A stretch of 64,000 nucleotides of DNA from Bugula neritina (Eukaryota; Bryozoa; Gymnolaemata; Cheilostomatida; Bugulidae): positions 14,012,175 through 14,076,174 of the forward strand of contig OZ037768.1 of the NCBI GenBank assembly GCA_964035545.1. The letters run 5' to 3'. A program made the translations under genes and the position numbers. Position 1 is the stretch's first letter. Every line of letters starts with the position of its first letter. Below are positions 1 to 20,045 of the stretch, one piece after another. Below the pieces are notes generated by a model that did no database searches, had not been told where the DNA came from, and was given only the letters and a program-made list of their open reading frames with translations.

Positions 1-290
1 GCAGCTACAGCTCAACTACTAGAAGGGGACATGGTTACTGCCGCACCTGCTGCTGCTAATAATGTTGTTGCTAGAGTAACAAATTCTCAGAACGGAAAGA
101 CGACCACAACTAACAATAATAAGAAGACTCATACTACTTCTACTAGGGACATAATTTGCTTCAGATGTTCTAAGGTTGGACATAAATTTAGTGATGAGAG
201 TTGCCCGTCTTAAGCAAGACCTGCAGAGATTGCAAGAAGACTGGACATTATGCAAGATCCAAGTACTGCCGTAGTAAGACTACTTCTAAA
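1..290 (+). pseudogene. gag C-terminus with two zinc knuckles (element C)
   Basis: The end of a nucleocapsid region. One knuckle lies at about 157-207 and a second at about 217-270. They are in different frames, because the first frame ends with a stop at 211-213. Both have the spacing C-x2-C-x4-H-x6-C, two residues longer after the histidine than the usual retroviral C-x2-C-x4-H-x4-C. The frame break between them means the copy cannot make an intact Gag. Confidence 0.6.
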
Positions 291-320
291 TCTACAATTA
301 ACACTGTATAGCATACTCTT

Positions 321-3300
321 GTGGAGCCAGTTGTTACTCCAACGGCTGTTAACAGTTTCAGTAATCAGTTTGCAGTTAGAAATGAGAACAGCTACAAGAC
401 TCCCAAGTGCCAGGCTGCACTTGGTGGTAAAAGAGTGACATTTCTTATAGACTCAGGTGCTGTAGATAATGTTATTGACAAACATACATATGAACTGTTG
501 AGTAATGACATAGTATTGCAACCTGCTACCAAGAGTTTGTATGCTTTTGGTCAATCAACTCCTTTACCATTGTTGGGCCAGCTTTGTGCAAAAATTACTG
601 TTAACTCACATACTTCTAATGTTATATTTTATGTTTTTTATGGTAGTGCATGTAATTTTATGAGTGCAGAGACTGCTAGCAAACTTCATGTCATTCATAT
701 GAAGCCTAACATGTGCAGTGTTACAGACATCAGTGATGCTGAGTTAGATAGTTATGTAAAGCCACAGTACCCAGAATGTTTCCGCGGTGTTGGTAAGCTG
801 AAAGATGTACAGGTTAAGTTGCATATAGATCCTGAGTGCGAACCAGTTGCCCAACGAGTTAGTTGAGGAGGATATTATTGAGCCAGTGCAGGGTATAGCT
901 TCTACGTGGGTTAGTCCTTTAGTTGTAGTTTCTATAGAAGGTGATGAGGTTCGACTTTGTGTTGACATGCGTAGAACCAATACTGCTATCATCAGAGAAA
1001 GATATCCAGTCCCTACTATTCAAGAGATGCTTGTAGAGTTGAATAGTGGTCAGGTATTTTCTAAGCTAGATTTGCGTCAGAGTTTCTTTCAGTGTGAGCT
1101 GGAGCCAAGTTCTAGAGACATTACTACTTTTGTTAGCCATGTACGTCTATTTCGTATGAAGAGGCTTAGAATGGGAGTGTCAGCTGCTCCTGAAGTATTC
1201 CAGTACACAATTCAGAAGATTCTCAGTGGTCTTAGTGGTGTCTTAAACAAGGCTGATGACATAGTTGTTTGATAAGAATTCTGAAGAGCACAGAGATAGG
1301 CTAATGCAAGTAATGGCTCGCTTGTCAGAGTGTCACTTAACTTTAAATCCTGTCAAATGTTGCTTTGGTTTGAGTTCCATCAAGTTTCTTGGTTATATTT
1401 TGTCTAGAGATGGCATTTCTCCAGATCCCGGGAAGGTTAAGTCAATTCTTGGTGCTAGACAACCAGAGACGGTCTCTGAGCTCAAGGGGTTCCTAGGTCT
1501 AGTGCAGTTTGTTGGTATGTACGTCAAAGGGTAAGCCACAGTGGCAGCTCCTTTGTGGGACCTCACTAAGCATAAAGTTACTTTTGAGTGGACAGATATA
1601 CCTTAGAAGTCTTTTGAGCAGGTCAAATCTTTGATGGGGTCGAATCAGACTTTAGCTTCCTATGATACAGATGTACCTACTACTGTGATTGCAGATGCTA
1701 GCCCTGTAGGTCTAGGCTGTGTTCCTTATCAAATTCAAGAGGGTGTGCCAAGAGTAGTTGCTTATGGACATAGGCGGCTATCTGATGGGGAGTCCAGATA
1801 TTCACAGATAGAGCATGAGGCACTAAGTCTCATGTGGGCCTGAAAACACTTCAAGATGTACTTACTGGGTACAAAGTTTCGGTTAGTTACAGACCACAAG
1901 CCTCTAGTGAGTATATTTGGTAAGCCTACATCTAAACCGACACCTAGGTTAGAGAGATGGAGTCTGAGACTCCAGGCCTTTGATTTTGTTTTAGAGCATA
2001 AGCCAGTAGCAGTAACATTGCTGATTCTCTATCTCGGTTGAGTGTTTCTAAGGATGATGTTGTGGAACCTTTGACTGATGACTCGTATATATGTACAGTT
2101 GCTAGCATGGCTGTCTCATGTGCTATGAGCTGGTTAGAGATTCAGAATGCAGCTTAGTCTTGTGAGGATAATCAAGCTATACACAAAGCTATTCAGTCAA
2201 GTGATTGAAAAAAGTGTATCTGCTGTGATTAGGTCATTAAGAAATGAGATGAGTAGTTGTAACGGTGTAGTTCTCAGAGGTAAACGAATATTTGTTCCAC
2301 AGAGTCTGGGGTCCAGAGTTTTATCTCTTGCTCATAAAGGACATCAAGGTATCGTAAAGACTAAGAGTAGATTTAGGCTCAAGGTTTGGTGGCCCGGGAT
2401 CAATAGGGATGCCGAAAGCTTGTGTAGGCAGTGCTTGTCATGTCAGTTAGTTGGTTCCAGTGATCTTCCTACTCCTATCACTCCCACTGAGCTACCAGAT
2501 GGTCCTTGAAAGTTTTGTAGTGTTGGTTTACTTGGTCCCTTTCCTGATGGTCGTTCTATCATCATTATCATAGATTACTATAGTAGACTCTTCGAGGCTG
2601 GTTTTCTAAGTAATACTAAGACAGGCAAGGTTGTCTTGTTTCTTAAACATGTCTTTGCTCGGTATGGTTACCCAAAAGTTTTGAGGTCAGATGATGGTCC
2701 CCAGTTTGTTTCCATTGAATTCCAGAGTTATCTTGCCGAATATGGTGTCAAGTGGCTATCTACAACTCCATTGTGGCCCCAGGCTAACGGTCAAGTGGAG
2801 AGAACTAACAGAAGTGTTCTCAAGATGCTGAGGGTTGCAAATTCTGAGGGTAAGAACTTGGAGCAAGCTCTGTTGGAATTTGTTATTGCTTACAAGTCTA
2901 CATCCCATGCGGCTACAGGTATGACACCCTATGCTATGATGTTCGGTTGTGAGATGCGTACCAAACTACCTATGCTCTCTAATGAGGTTGCTGAGACTGC
3001 TGAGGAAGCAGGAGACAGTGATGCTTTGTATAAGCAGAAGATGAAAGATCAAACAGATGTTGGCTCTAAAAATAGTCCCATAGGCTGAGGTGATTCTGCG
3101 CTGTTGAGACGTGAAATTAAAAGTAAGCTGGATACTATGTATCACCCAGAGCAATACAGAGTCAAGGATGTTCAGGGTACAGATATGAATTGCGTTGGTC
3201 CTGTTAGTAATGTAGTTAGGCACCATGTCTCTGTTGCTCGTAAGGTTGTAGTAGAGCCCGACCCTGGTCCTGTAGTTGCTGATCTTCTTATTTCTTCATG

Positions 3301-3466
3301 TCCTATTCCCGTAGCTCCTGATGCTCCTGTTGCCCCGAGTTCTGTGTCTGGTTCTCCTGGTTCCAGTTCTAGTTCTCCTGGTCTCAGTTCTAGTTCCCCT
3401 GGTCCTAGTGTTAGAGTCTGCGAGCGGAGAATGCCAATACGATATCAAGATTATCATATGTACTAG
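321..3466 (+). pseudogene. gypsy pol (PR-RT-RH-IN), multiply broken (element C)
   Basis: Aspartic protease with a DSGA active-site motif near 460-475. Reverse transcriptase runs from about 847 to 1534: it has the LDLRQSF block near 1066, and the catalytic motif reads ADD near 1250, with alanine in place of the usual aromatic residue. RNase H covers about 1631-2041 and includes a TDHKPL motif. The integrase has an HHCC zinc-binding region near 2330-2450, then a catalytic core with an SDDGPQF segment near 2690 and the NGQVERTNR segment near 2790. Breaks: the protease frame ends at 866, the RT frame shifts near 1270, and further stops lie near 1532, 1604, 1841, 2039 and 2507. A serine/proline-rich tail ends at 3466. 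Non-functional. Confidence 0.85.
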
Positions 3467-3638
3467 TTCTGAGTACATGTGACCTGTGTTTTTTGTTCAT
3501 TTTAAATACTCATGTAATATGTTGCTTGCATTACATGTTAATTTTAAATACTCATGTTATATGTTGTTTACATTAATAAGTACTCATGTAATATCATGTT
3601 TACATATGTTTTATTTCTCTTTAATAGTTCTGGAGGGA

Positions 3639-3830
3639 TGTTGTGTTTACATCGGGGCTATTATAATTTTAGTTTTAGAGATTATATATATGTTTCCGTG
3701 CATGCATAGTGATACACTAGTTGAACTCGTGTGTGAGAATTTTAGTTCAGTGGAAATAAATCATATTTGATTGCTTATTTTAATCTGAGTGATTCTGCAA
3801 TTAATACAATACCACACGAATGACCATATA
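3639..3830 (+). repeat. possible 3' LTR of element C
   Basis: Begins TGTTGTGTTTAC directly after a GGAGGGA purine tract and contains AATAAA at about 3755. The 3' boundary is a guess because the 5' LTR is not in the window. The 150 bp between the pol stop and this point hold repeated TACTCATGT words and no gene. Confidence 0.35.
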
Positions 3831-3866
3831 ACACACACGCACATGCACACGCACACGCACATATTA
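3828..3866. repeat. short CA-rich microsatellite
   Basis: Interrupted (CA)n/(CACG)n tract at the edge of element C. Confidence 0.7.
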
Positions 3867-5220
3867 TACTAATACACTAATACTTATAGTTATACTTGAT
3901 ACTTAAAAAATTTAGCTAATGAGTTGACTATTACAATGTGAATCACTGAATGTGAATGAGTATGAAAATCTGTACGCGAGTATCAGTATCATTATCAGTG
4001 AGACTGAGTATCAGTATGACTATGAGACTCAGACTTTGTATTAGTATGAGTATGAGCACCAGTAGGAGTAATCATAATAATAATGACAATCTAAATGTCT
4101 AATCATAACCATAGGCATAGGCGTAATGTCTAATGATAAGGATACTTAATCTTATAAATATTATAGTTATATCCATGTTCATATTGATTGGCCTCTACTT
4201 ACTACTAAGTCTAATGTCTACATTATTATTTTTCAATTAGTAATCACATTATAGATATTATAACAAGTAGCAAATTTGGCATTAATAATGGCAAATATCA
4301 GTGTGCTCACTGTTCAAATGCAAGAATGTAGCAATCATTAAAATTTTGCTCAGCAGTTATTAAAACGAAATTTACAATGAAAGCGAAAGCTCTTACAAGT
4401 TAGTGCTGCATCTTCCAGAAGATCTGTAGCTGCCTTTTAACGGGTGCTTTCTACTATGTATTGTTTCGTAATGAAAGACACTAGACTAAGATTTTGCGCT
4501 TGTATTAGTAGCTTTGTTCCGATAAACATTAGCACCGAACTAGAAATATTTTCCAGTTCGTTGAACATTAGAGTGCCGTCGTAAGTTTACCAGAGGCTAA
4601 TCAGGCTTAAATTTTACATTTCCTAGATGTAGGTACAAAAAATAAAATCTATTTAGAGTTTAACAATGTTTTAATTATTGTATTTCTATAAGTTTATTTT
4701 TATGATCGTTTATAATGTAACGGTTGCAAAGTCACTATTCGGAATACCCTCAAGCGTTGCTATGGTTAAGTATCCTTTATTAACAATGAACATCAGAAGG
4801 CTGATACAATAATTAATCTGGCACAAAGCACTTATTGAGCCGTGTGCAACAATAATTAATATCCTGTAAACTAATTAATTATTTATATGCCTTTTGCGTG
4901 GTCTTAAATTCAATAATCAAAACTACAATCTACGATCTATAATGACCCCAGTAATAAATGAAAGGTAACACAGAATTATATGTTAATAATATTTTCCACC
5001 TAATTAAATAAACTCTACTTGCTTTTGTCATTCGCTTTTATTAAACCAAGTGATATTTTATATTTGAGGCCACTACAATTTGGACCAGTTCCTTTTTGGA
5101 TTTAATTGTTGAGAACACATAATCATAGTAACTACAGTATTTTTAATGCTTCTTGTTTTGTTCTACTATATTTTACTATACAATGCAGAAGCTTATACAG
5201 TTTGTATAAAAGTGGTAAAA
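3867..5220. other. non-coding AT-rich spacer
   Basis: No reading frame, splice pattern or RNA gene that I can support. 3940-4080 is a degenerate low-complexity tract of GAGTATCAGTATGACTATGAG-like words, a type that recurs at 19.0-19.8, 37.7-37.95 and 49.3-49.5 kb. Confidence 0.5.
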
Positions 5221-5222
5221 TT

Positions 5223-5325
5223 AACACACACACACACGCGCACGCACGCACACACACGCACACACACGCACACACGCGCACACACACACACACACACACA
5301 CGTGCGAGCAAGCACCACACACGCA
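5223..5325. repeat. (CA)n microsatellite with CG interruptions
   Basis: About 100 bp of CA/CACG dinucleotide repeat. Open frames across it on both strands are products of the repeat, not genes. Confidence 0.95.
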
Positions 5326-5447
5326 CCACGCAAGTTGGTTGCATGTTGCTGTTTTTGTCCATTAAAACTAAATGCATAAACATTTTACTTACTTAGATAA
5401 AGCCAATTTTTTGCCTGTAAGTTTTTTGACACATGCAAACTGTCCCA

Positions 5448-6045
5448 CTAGGGGGCAAGTTGAACTGCCCTGTGGGAAAGTTGAATTGGTGTCATTTATT
5501 TTATAATATAAGCTGTTTTAACTACTTAGGAGCTGAAAGATTATTTAAATTAAAGAACAACAATAAAAACACACAAAAAAATAAAAATAAGTTGGCATAA
5601 ACAAATAACAGAAACTTTTGATGTGATATGTCATTGCAGCCATTTAACATCTCAAATATAGGTGATGTAGAAGACGATTTAAAACCCAAGCAGCATCAGC
5701 AGCAAACTAGTAGTAGAGCTTTCAAAAGTTGCCTTTCAGTTATATATTCATTCTTAAACAAGTTCCAGATATAAAGTGGGATCTTCTCATATGACATCAT
5801 GACAGCATGGTTGAGCATAGCCAACTTTCTTAGATTTTAATTACACTGTTGACCTACATTTTCATTTGTTCTAGGACTAAATGTATGTTTGTATTTATAT
5901 ATTGATGGCAGAAATATTTTAATTTAGAAAAGGACAAACTTTACAGCAAGAATTTGTGTGCATAGTGAAAATAATTAGTAGGGCAAGTTGTACCTGATTC
6001 AACTCACTCCACTTTCAATGTAGTTAAACTAGCCCCACACTGCTA
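5448..6045. mobile_element. possible MITE-like element
   Basis: The left end reads AGGGGGCAAGTTGAACTGCC from about 5452. The reverse complement of the right end, near 6040, reads GTGGGGCTAGTTTAACTAC. The ends therefore look like imperfect inverted repeats about 600 bp apart. The interior has no open frame. No target duplication could be confirmed. Confidence 0.35.
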
Positions 6046-7648
6046 TGCTACAAGTTATTGCTAATATATGCTGTGAATAAAATATCTCTGCATCTTTAAG
6101 TCATTGTCTAGCTTTGAAATTGTGTTAAAAATACATGCCTTAGTTTATTTGACTAGGCTATTAAAATTTGAGAAGCGACGCGACTTTTTATGAAAAAATG
6201 AACTTTTATTTGTTCATTTTTATGCAAAAAATGCGAAAAATACTAGCTCACTTGAAAACTTCCGAGACTTCAAGGTGTCTGGTGGTTTACCTAGAAAGCT
6301 CTTAAATAAAGGAGATGAAATAGTGCAATGGTTTAAAAGAGAAAATTTAGAGCATGTGGCTCAACCAGCCCACTCTCCCTTATATGCTGTATAGCAATTA
6401 TGTTTAATTTATGACTACTTGTAGCTAGAGAAAAGAAGAAAAGACAGTGAGTGCTTACAGCTGACAGACTAACAGACAGTACTTGCAACTGCTGCTTGCA
6501 ACACACAGCATGCAGCCTAGTGAAGACATTTCTGTGAATGCAAAACTGATCAGTGCTTCTGAGAGGCCATTGCCAGACAGTAATGTTTGTATTTTCATAG
6601 CGTGCACTTTCTATTTGGTAGATTTGTGCTCATAAAATTTAGCTAAATTGTATTACTTGTCTAATATATCTTGATATAGGCTAACAATTTGTGATACAAC
6701 ACTACTTGCCTACTTAAAGTATGTATGCAGAAGTGGGGGCATGTCAACTTTCTTGTAGAATTTTACTCTAAAGTCTAATCGATCTATCAGACATGAAAAA
6801 CCATCATCACTTTCTAAATAATTCAGCTAATTCTTATTTTTCTCCTTTCTAGCATTCAGTATGTTGAAATACTGATATGGTAATCTTTCATGGAGTAAAA
6901 TATCTTTTAATATAACAACCAAACTTGGGAAAATGTAATGTGATTAAAAATATCAAATAAAAATAATTTGTAAGGTAGAATAACAAAATTGCAAAAAATT
7001 AATATGTCATAACTTTAAATTACCCTGATCAAGCCATATTTTAACAACTTCATTAGTGGCCAACAGCAAATCAATGGCTCAAATATTTTAGTTAACTATA
7101 AGGTTGTTATGACTCTAACTTTCAAGATAATGAATTTATGTACCATTTAATCTTTCAGAATTCATACATATTTTTTATAAAATTATAAAGTTATTGATTG
7201 AACTTTGGTCTTTATGGTCATTACACTCCTTTTGTACTGGCTGTCCTCCCTGTGTTGATTTTATATATGTTATGTTAGTATATATTGGCTGCTAGCCTTC
7301 GAGTAGCTATTTCGAAGCTAATAATGGTGACTGGTGGCTGCTAAAATAAGCTTAAGCCATGGCATATAGGCTATAGCTTTCAGTTCTAGCTTGTTTTAGT
7401 ACACAGTTCTATTCTGATAATTTCATTCTCTAGCTTGAAAGAAAAATGAGTTCCTATACATCAGTTGCAGAATTCATTTATACCATAGAAGTAATGTAAA
7501 AACCTATGGTAAATGCAAGAAAGTACAGCTATTATTGCAGCAGGAATTGCTTATAATATATGTCCTTAAATGACAGTACTAGACTACTAGTTTATATCTG
7601 TATTATTGAAGCTAGCAAGTAATATTAATAATCTTCTTTGCCGGACAG
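6046..7648. other. non-coding region upstream of the SMKR1-like exons
   Basis: AT-rich, with no clear coding exon. An ATG at 6510 opens a short frame up to a GT at 6580, but its splice phase does not fit the exon at 7649. The true 5' exon of the SMKR1-like gene probably lies here or further upstream and was not found. Confidence 0.4.
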
Positions 7649-8142
7649 ACGATTCAGGTAAAGCCATTGAAGAAGTCAACTAAAAAAGGCAACAAGTCTT
7701 CCAGAAACTCCAGTCCATCAAAGCCAAAGAGTAGGACTGAAGGAAAGAGATCAAGTAAAAAACTAGTCAGCAGTAAAAGCACATCAACTAGAAAAAGCCG
7801 AACTCCTCTAGGACTAGTTGAATCTGTGAGTATATGCATTCAATATCTTTGGTCAATGTCTAAACTAAATTCTAAGTTGAATTATATTACACAGTTGACA
7901 TAGTTTTTGGAATAAGTGTAGGTCAACTAAAAGGACTGCAAGTGTTAACTGTCTTATACTACTTGCAATGATACTAAGACCAGCCTCATATTTATCATTA
8001 GGTGGATATACTAAGCCCAGTGGCAATGAAAAATCTGAGTTATATTGCCCACAGCGCTGAAGGTGCCTTGGTGTATCGTGGGTACCCATGGACTGGTGGC
8101 CCAAAGAAAAAGAAGGGAAAAGCTTCTAAGGGCAAAAAATAA
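7649..8142 (+). CDS. SMKR1: small lysine-rich protein, SMKR1-like (5' end missing)
   Basis: Two exons are visible. The first is 7649-7825 (acceptor after ggacag, or alternatively after the AG at 7656-7657; donor gtgagt), and the second is 8002-8142 (acceptor ttatcattag, stop TAA 8140-8142). The join is phase 0. The upstream exon codes for a Lys/Ser-rich basic stretch. The last exon codes for 46 residues starting VDILSPVAMKNLSYIAHS, then GYPWTGGPKKKKG and a lysine tail. From memory this matches the conserved C-terminal block of vertebrate small lysine-rich protein 1 (VDILSP, then YIAH, then a G-x-x-W-x-G-x-P turn before a basic tail). Molecular function is not established. The start codon was not found. 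Positions and splice sites are seen directly; the name rests on recalled similarity. Confidence 0.7.
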
Positions 8143-8275
8143 TAACTATTTCTTACAATACTCTACGCAAAACTTAAGTTCCAAATAGCTTTTTATTTTT
8201 GTAAATCTTTTTATTGAGAAAATGGAATTTTGCAATTTGTCACTTTCGTTAATTTTTGTATTATTTTTATTAGTG

Positions 8276-8281
8276 AATAAA
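8276..8281 (+). promoter_or_regulatory. poly(A) signal of the SMKR1-like gene
   Basis: AATAAA 134 bp after the stop codon, the first canonical signal downstream. Confidence 0.6.
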
Positions 8282-8417
8282 ATCCAAGTTACATTCCACC
8301 AGTTTTTTCATATAGAGCATGTAAAATGTGAAGTTATAACTGGACAAGAAGCGTTCAAATTTTCTTTAAGGCAAGTCGATGATTAAAAGTTTGCAACAGT
8401 TCTGATAAGTTATAAAC

Positions 8418-8423
8418 TTTATT
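8418..8423 (-). promoter_or_regulatory. poly(A) signal of beta-catenin
   Basis: AATAAA on the minus strand, about 490 bp after the beta-catenin stop. It faces the SMKR1-like signal, so the two 3' ends probably lie about 100 bp apart. Confidence 0.55.
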
Positions 8424-8912
8424 GTGTATAAAATGAACTATAATAAGGATATATAAAATAACATGCAGTAATAAATGAGGTTCAAATGAATTTAAATCCA
8501 TTCAGTTGAGAGAATAAAGTACCATTAATTATATATATATTAACTCATACTAAAACACTTGTGAATGAGAGCATGATTAAAGGATAGTAGAACTGAAAAA
8601 AGATGGATAGAGAACATGTTAGAGCTTTCCAATGTACACAAAACCTATAAAAAAGGAATTTGAATTTTATAATATCAGTAAAATACATGACAACTAAAAG
8701 TGTGAGAGCAGAGAGATACAACAGCCATTAGTCACACATAAATGACAACAAATAAAATACAAACTAAAAGATATCTATCTACATATTCAATGTACCAGAG
8801 TTGACCACAATTAAAAAATTAATATAAACCAACATAATGAACATCATTGTGTGCTCTGGATCTTTTAAGTAAGACAGAAAATTCCAGTGCATATTCCGAA
8901 CAACTTCTATAT

Positions 8913-16440
<7,528 letters not shown>

Positions 16441-16492
16441 AGCCGAGAGCTAGGCAGTGTATTTCTGATGCAGACTTCTAGTTTGTTTCTTT
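16441..16492 (-). other. CTNNB1: beta-catenin 5' UTR part of exon 1
   Basis: On the minus strand, tgttttgtttag followed by AAAGAAAC forms a good acceptor at 16493/16492, 52 nt before the ATG. So the start codon lies in the second or a later exon of the transcript. Confidence 0.55.
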
Positions 16493-16499
16493 CTAAACA

Positions 16500-19400
16500 A
16501 AACACATTAGAGTGAAGACAATACTAGGCAATGCAGACAGTTGCATAGCAGTGAGTGTAGAGACCAGAGGTAACTAAAACTTGAGGCTAAAATCTGATAT
16601 AGCAATGCCAGCCTTTAAGCACATGACTAAACACATCACGGGCAAATTGACACTACACTGGCACATCTAAATCTCGTGAGCATAGCCAATAAAATGAGAG
16701 AACAATTATCTATGTTAGACAAGTGACACCAGTAACCGATGCTTGTGCAACAATAGATTAGCTGCATTCAGTATATTGACATGCATTCAGAGTTGACACT
16801 ATAATAAGATACTGGAAGATCAACAAATCATACAAAGAAGTATCTAGTGTAAACAATGAATGTAGTTTGATATAGTATTTTTGAAAATCGCAACAGCTTT
16901 TCTGGAGGGGCATCAACTTTTACACCAGCTGTAACTATTGTAATACAACGATAGCATGTTGAGTAGCTCTATAAAATGAAAATAACACTAAATCTAACCT
17001 ATATTTTGTTTAATATTATAAACTATTTTCCTAATATAGAGTTGAAGTAGTCAAAGAGGCAGGCAAACTAAAGTATATTACACAACAATTTTCCAGACAC
17101 TAAAAAGAAGAAAAAGTAGTTTTTATGAGTTATATTTCAAAATAAAACACAATACATGAAAACCAATAGATACTCTAACTTATGCAGATTCTCGCATTAC
17201 AATTTAGAAAAGATAACTTGCATTTAAGGAATATTTAACTGCAGTGAAAGCCGTCATGCATAAAGTAATATGAGCATTGATTTTGAACGGACTTTTGATT
17301 CTATGTATAAGAATTTTAGGGAAGCTCGATCAAATTTTATCATAGGATTTTACAACCTTGACAAATTTATAATAATGATAAAAATTCCAATTAAATAAAT
17401 GCTATAACTTTGTAAGTATAAAGGTATTTTGTAGTGCAAAGAAACAGGCAAATGCATCTAAAGTGATGAATCATCAATAAAACTTGGATAATCATTTTAT
17501 AGTAATAGCATGGCCACAAAACACATTTATTTATCAAAATATAGCACTGTGACTATTGGTATTAATAGTAATTAAACATTAAATAAGTGATGTTGGGTAC
17601 AACTATCAACTCTGCCTGATCAGTTGCACTCAAGTATTTCTAACACCAAGTGTAATATTCTAAGCTAATATACAAATCTTCAAAAACTGAAAGTTTCTCA
17701 ATAAGTATAATAGGCTAGTAAGCAACACCTAACCTAGAAATATTACTATTAAAACTACTTATTTACTATCAAATTACTTACAGCAATAATATAAAAACAA
17801 TTGTTGAAAAAAAGTAACTCGTGTTTTCAAAATTATAAGACTAAGTACGACAATCATTTTGAAAATGATTACTGATCAGAGGTTGAGTAAGAACAAGAAC
17901 CAAACATGACTATGGCTATCAGACTCACTATCACCATGATTATGAATAACAGTGTGAATTGTCAATGAAATGAACAAGTTTACATGAAAATAAAAATCTT
18001 CAGCCTGATCATTATGATTATAGTCATGCTTATAGTTGTACTTACATTAACTTTAAGTGTGAATGACCAAATTGAGTGTAAATTTAAAGCTTGATCTGAG
18101 AACAGAGACTAATGGAATGGATAGTGATACTATTCAGATCCCTAAGTCCTAAAACTGATAGTTTTACTTCAAAACCTAAAGTTAGTGCCACAGTAAAACT
18201 AAACAGCAAATGTAATGACTAATACAGTAATAGGCATGGAGTCAGACTGGATGGCGTCGAATTGAACTTGATCTGGATGGCTTAATCTTATTGGTTATTT
18301 TTGATAATTATAAAATTTAAAATTTTAAGCAGTTCACAAATCACAATCGGTAATACAAACATTTGTCCTATTGAATATAACACTGACACTGACGACTGCT
18401 AGGACTGAAGACTGTTACGCAATATTTTTAAAGGCATGTAACTATACGCCTGAGGATATTCAATATGAATGTCCATATTGATTTGAGAAAATTGACTAGA
18501 AGTGAATGACTTTGAGTGTATGGCATTGGGCAGCATAATCATAATGACAATCATAATCATTGACAGGTAATTATTTGGGCTTCTACAGAAAGTTTCCCTT
18601 TTATTTTTTTTGTTATTCATTTTGTTATTGCACACTATTTTAATACTTTATTATTATCATAATTATTATTTATATTATAGTTTTTGAAGGCTACTTTAAC
18701 CACCAGAAATACATAATTAATATTATTGTATTTTGATAAACTCATAGGCAGTGCCAGTAACAAACAAGACACAAGAACTAATATCAATTCGAGTATGACT
18801 ATGAGATTGCATTTTTTTCTTATAGAGTAAGAGTAGTTGACTACTGGAATGCTTTAGTTTATTCTTTCATTTACACAGCAATTAAGCATACACTTACATG
18901 GAACGTTACAGGGATTAAATAAGTCACTGGTTTTTCCTCTTAGCCCACTCATCAACATAACAACTGTTAACAAGAGAGGTAAATTCACCCACTTGGTATA
19001 ACTATTAGTATTAGCATTACTACTCTGACTTATATTGTTATTTATATTAGATTTGAAATTGGTCCATCCGTATCACCTATGAGCAGTATCAGTATGAGGG
19101 CTATAACTATGAGTATGACGGTATGAATATGACTATCACTTTATCATTACAATTATCACTATGGCTAACACTAACCGAATAACTCTTACTCAGTAACTTA
19201 GTCAACATTCAACAGACCATAAAATTAAATGATAAAAAAAATTAAGTAAATCTAAATATAATAATGTTAATGTTACTTAACTATTGAGTATAATCCTAAC
19301 AGTATTAGTAATAACTATAAGTAACAACTTACGAAATAAGTACAACAATTAACACTAGACCTAGTATTACAATTACTATTAGTATTACGCTGTCACCGTG

Positions 19401-19857
19401 ACACTGACTGAGAGTGTGACTATCTAGCATCACTTACTTATACTTAATCTTATAGCTACACTTATAGTTATACTTTATTACTTATACTTATACTTATAGT
19501 TATACTTAATGTTATAGTATTACTATTAGTACTATTGGTATTAGTTTAGTATTACTATTAGTATTAGTATTACTATTAGTATTACATTTACTATAACTAT
19601 TAGACTATTAGTATTAGTATTACTTTTACTTATACTTATAGTTATACTTATTTATTGTCACTATCACTATCAGTATTACTTATTTACTAATAGTAATAAT
19701 AATACTAATAGTAATAGTAATACTTATACTTATAGTTGTAATATTAGTATTAGTATTATAATTATTTATTATTACTATTACTTACTACTTAGCACTAGAA
19801 ATAGAATTACTGTTAAAGCTGGTAACGCTAGTAGATAAGAGTAAATTTTAAACTTAC
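16500..19857. other. beta-catenin 5' intron or upstream region
   Basis: No supported gene. AT-rich sequence with interrupted simple repeats. 17.8-19.8 kb is dominated by degenerate AGTATTACTATTAG- and TTATACTTATAG-type words. Confidence 0.5.
19430..19790. repeat. cryptic simple repeat (TATTAG/TATTAC, TTATACTTATAG)
   Basis: About 350 bp almost wholly made of degenerate six-base words that partly read the same on both strands. Similar tracts occur elsewhere in the window. Confidence 0.8.
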
Positions 19858-20045
19858 CAAGGCCGTAAAGCTGTTTAATTTGTGCAAAATGTACCGAAAT
19901 TAGGCAATAAACTATAGAGTTTGGACCTAGCACCTGCAAACTACGTTTCAGCTGTCAATGTCAGTATCAGTGTTAACTTAGCGTAGCTGTCACCGACGAA
20001 AGATGGCCACTTGAACACAGTTACGGTGAAGAGTCCGCTTTTTAA
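19858..20045 (-). other. possible non-coding first exon and promoter of beta-catenin
   Basis: A GTAAGT donor on the minus strand at 19857 follows CGGCCTTG. The 190 bp upstream are richer in CpG and unlike the surrounding AT-rich low-complexity DNA. This is the best candidate for the 5' exon spliced to 16492, which would give a 3.4-kb intron. No transcript evidence; the upstream end is a guess. Confidence 0.35.

Larger units (their letters stand above)
1..3830 (+). mobile_element. Ty3/gypsy LTR retrotransposon C, 3' part, decayed
   Basis: Window-edge fragment of an LTR retrotransposon. The order gag zinc knuckles, protease, reverse transcriptase, RNase H, integrase is that of Ty3/gypsy elements (RNase H before integrase). 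The coding part is broken by frameshifts and stops, so the copy is dead. The 5' LTR and most of gag lie outside the window. A purine tract at about 3630-3638 marks the probable start of a 3' LTR near 3639; its 3' end is unclear because no second LTR is visible. Base composition is close to that of the host, unlike elements A and B, which suggests a different and older family. Confidence 0.85.

Noticed and set aside
5106-5396. Open frames on both strands across 5.1-5.4 kb
   Set aside because: They exist only because a CA dinucleotide repeat has no stops; the products are His-Thr or Val-Cys repeats.
6510-6579. ATG frame as the first exon of the SMKR1-like gene
   Set aside because: Its donor leaves phase 1, and joining to the 7649 region gives a stop; not compatible.
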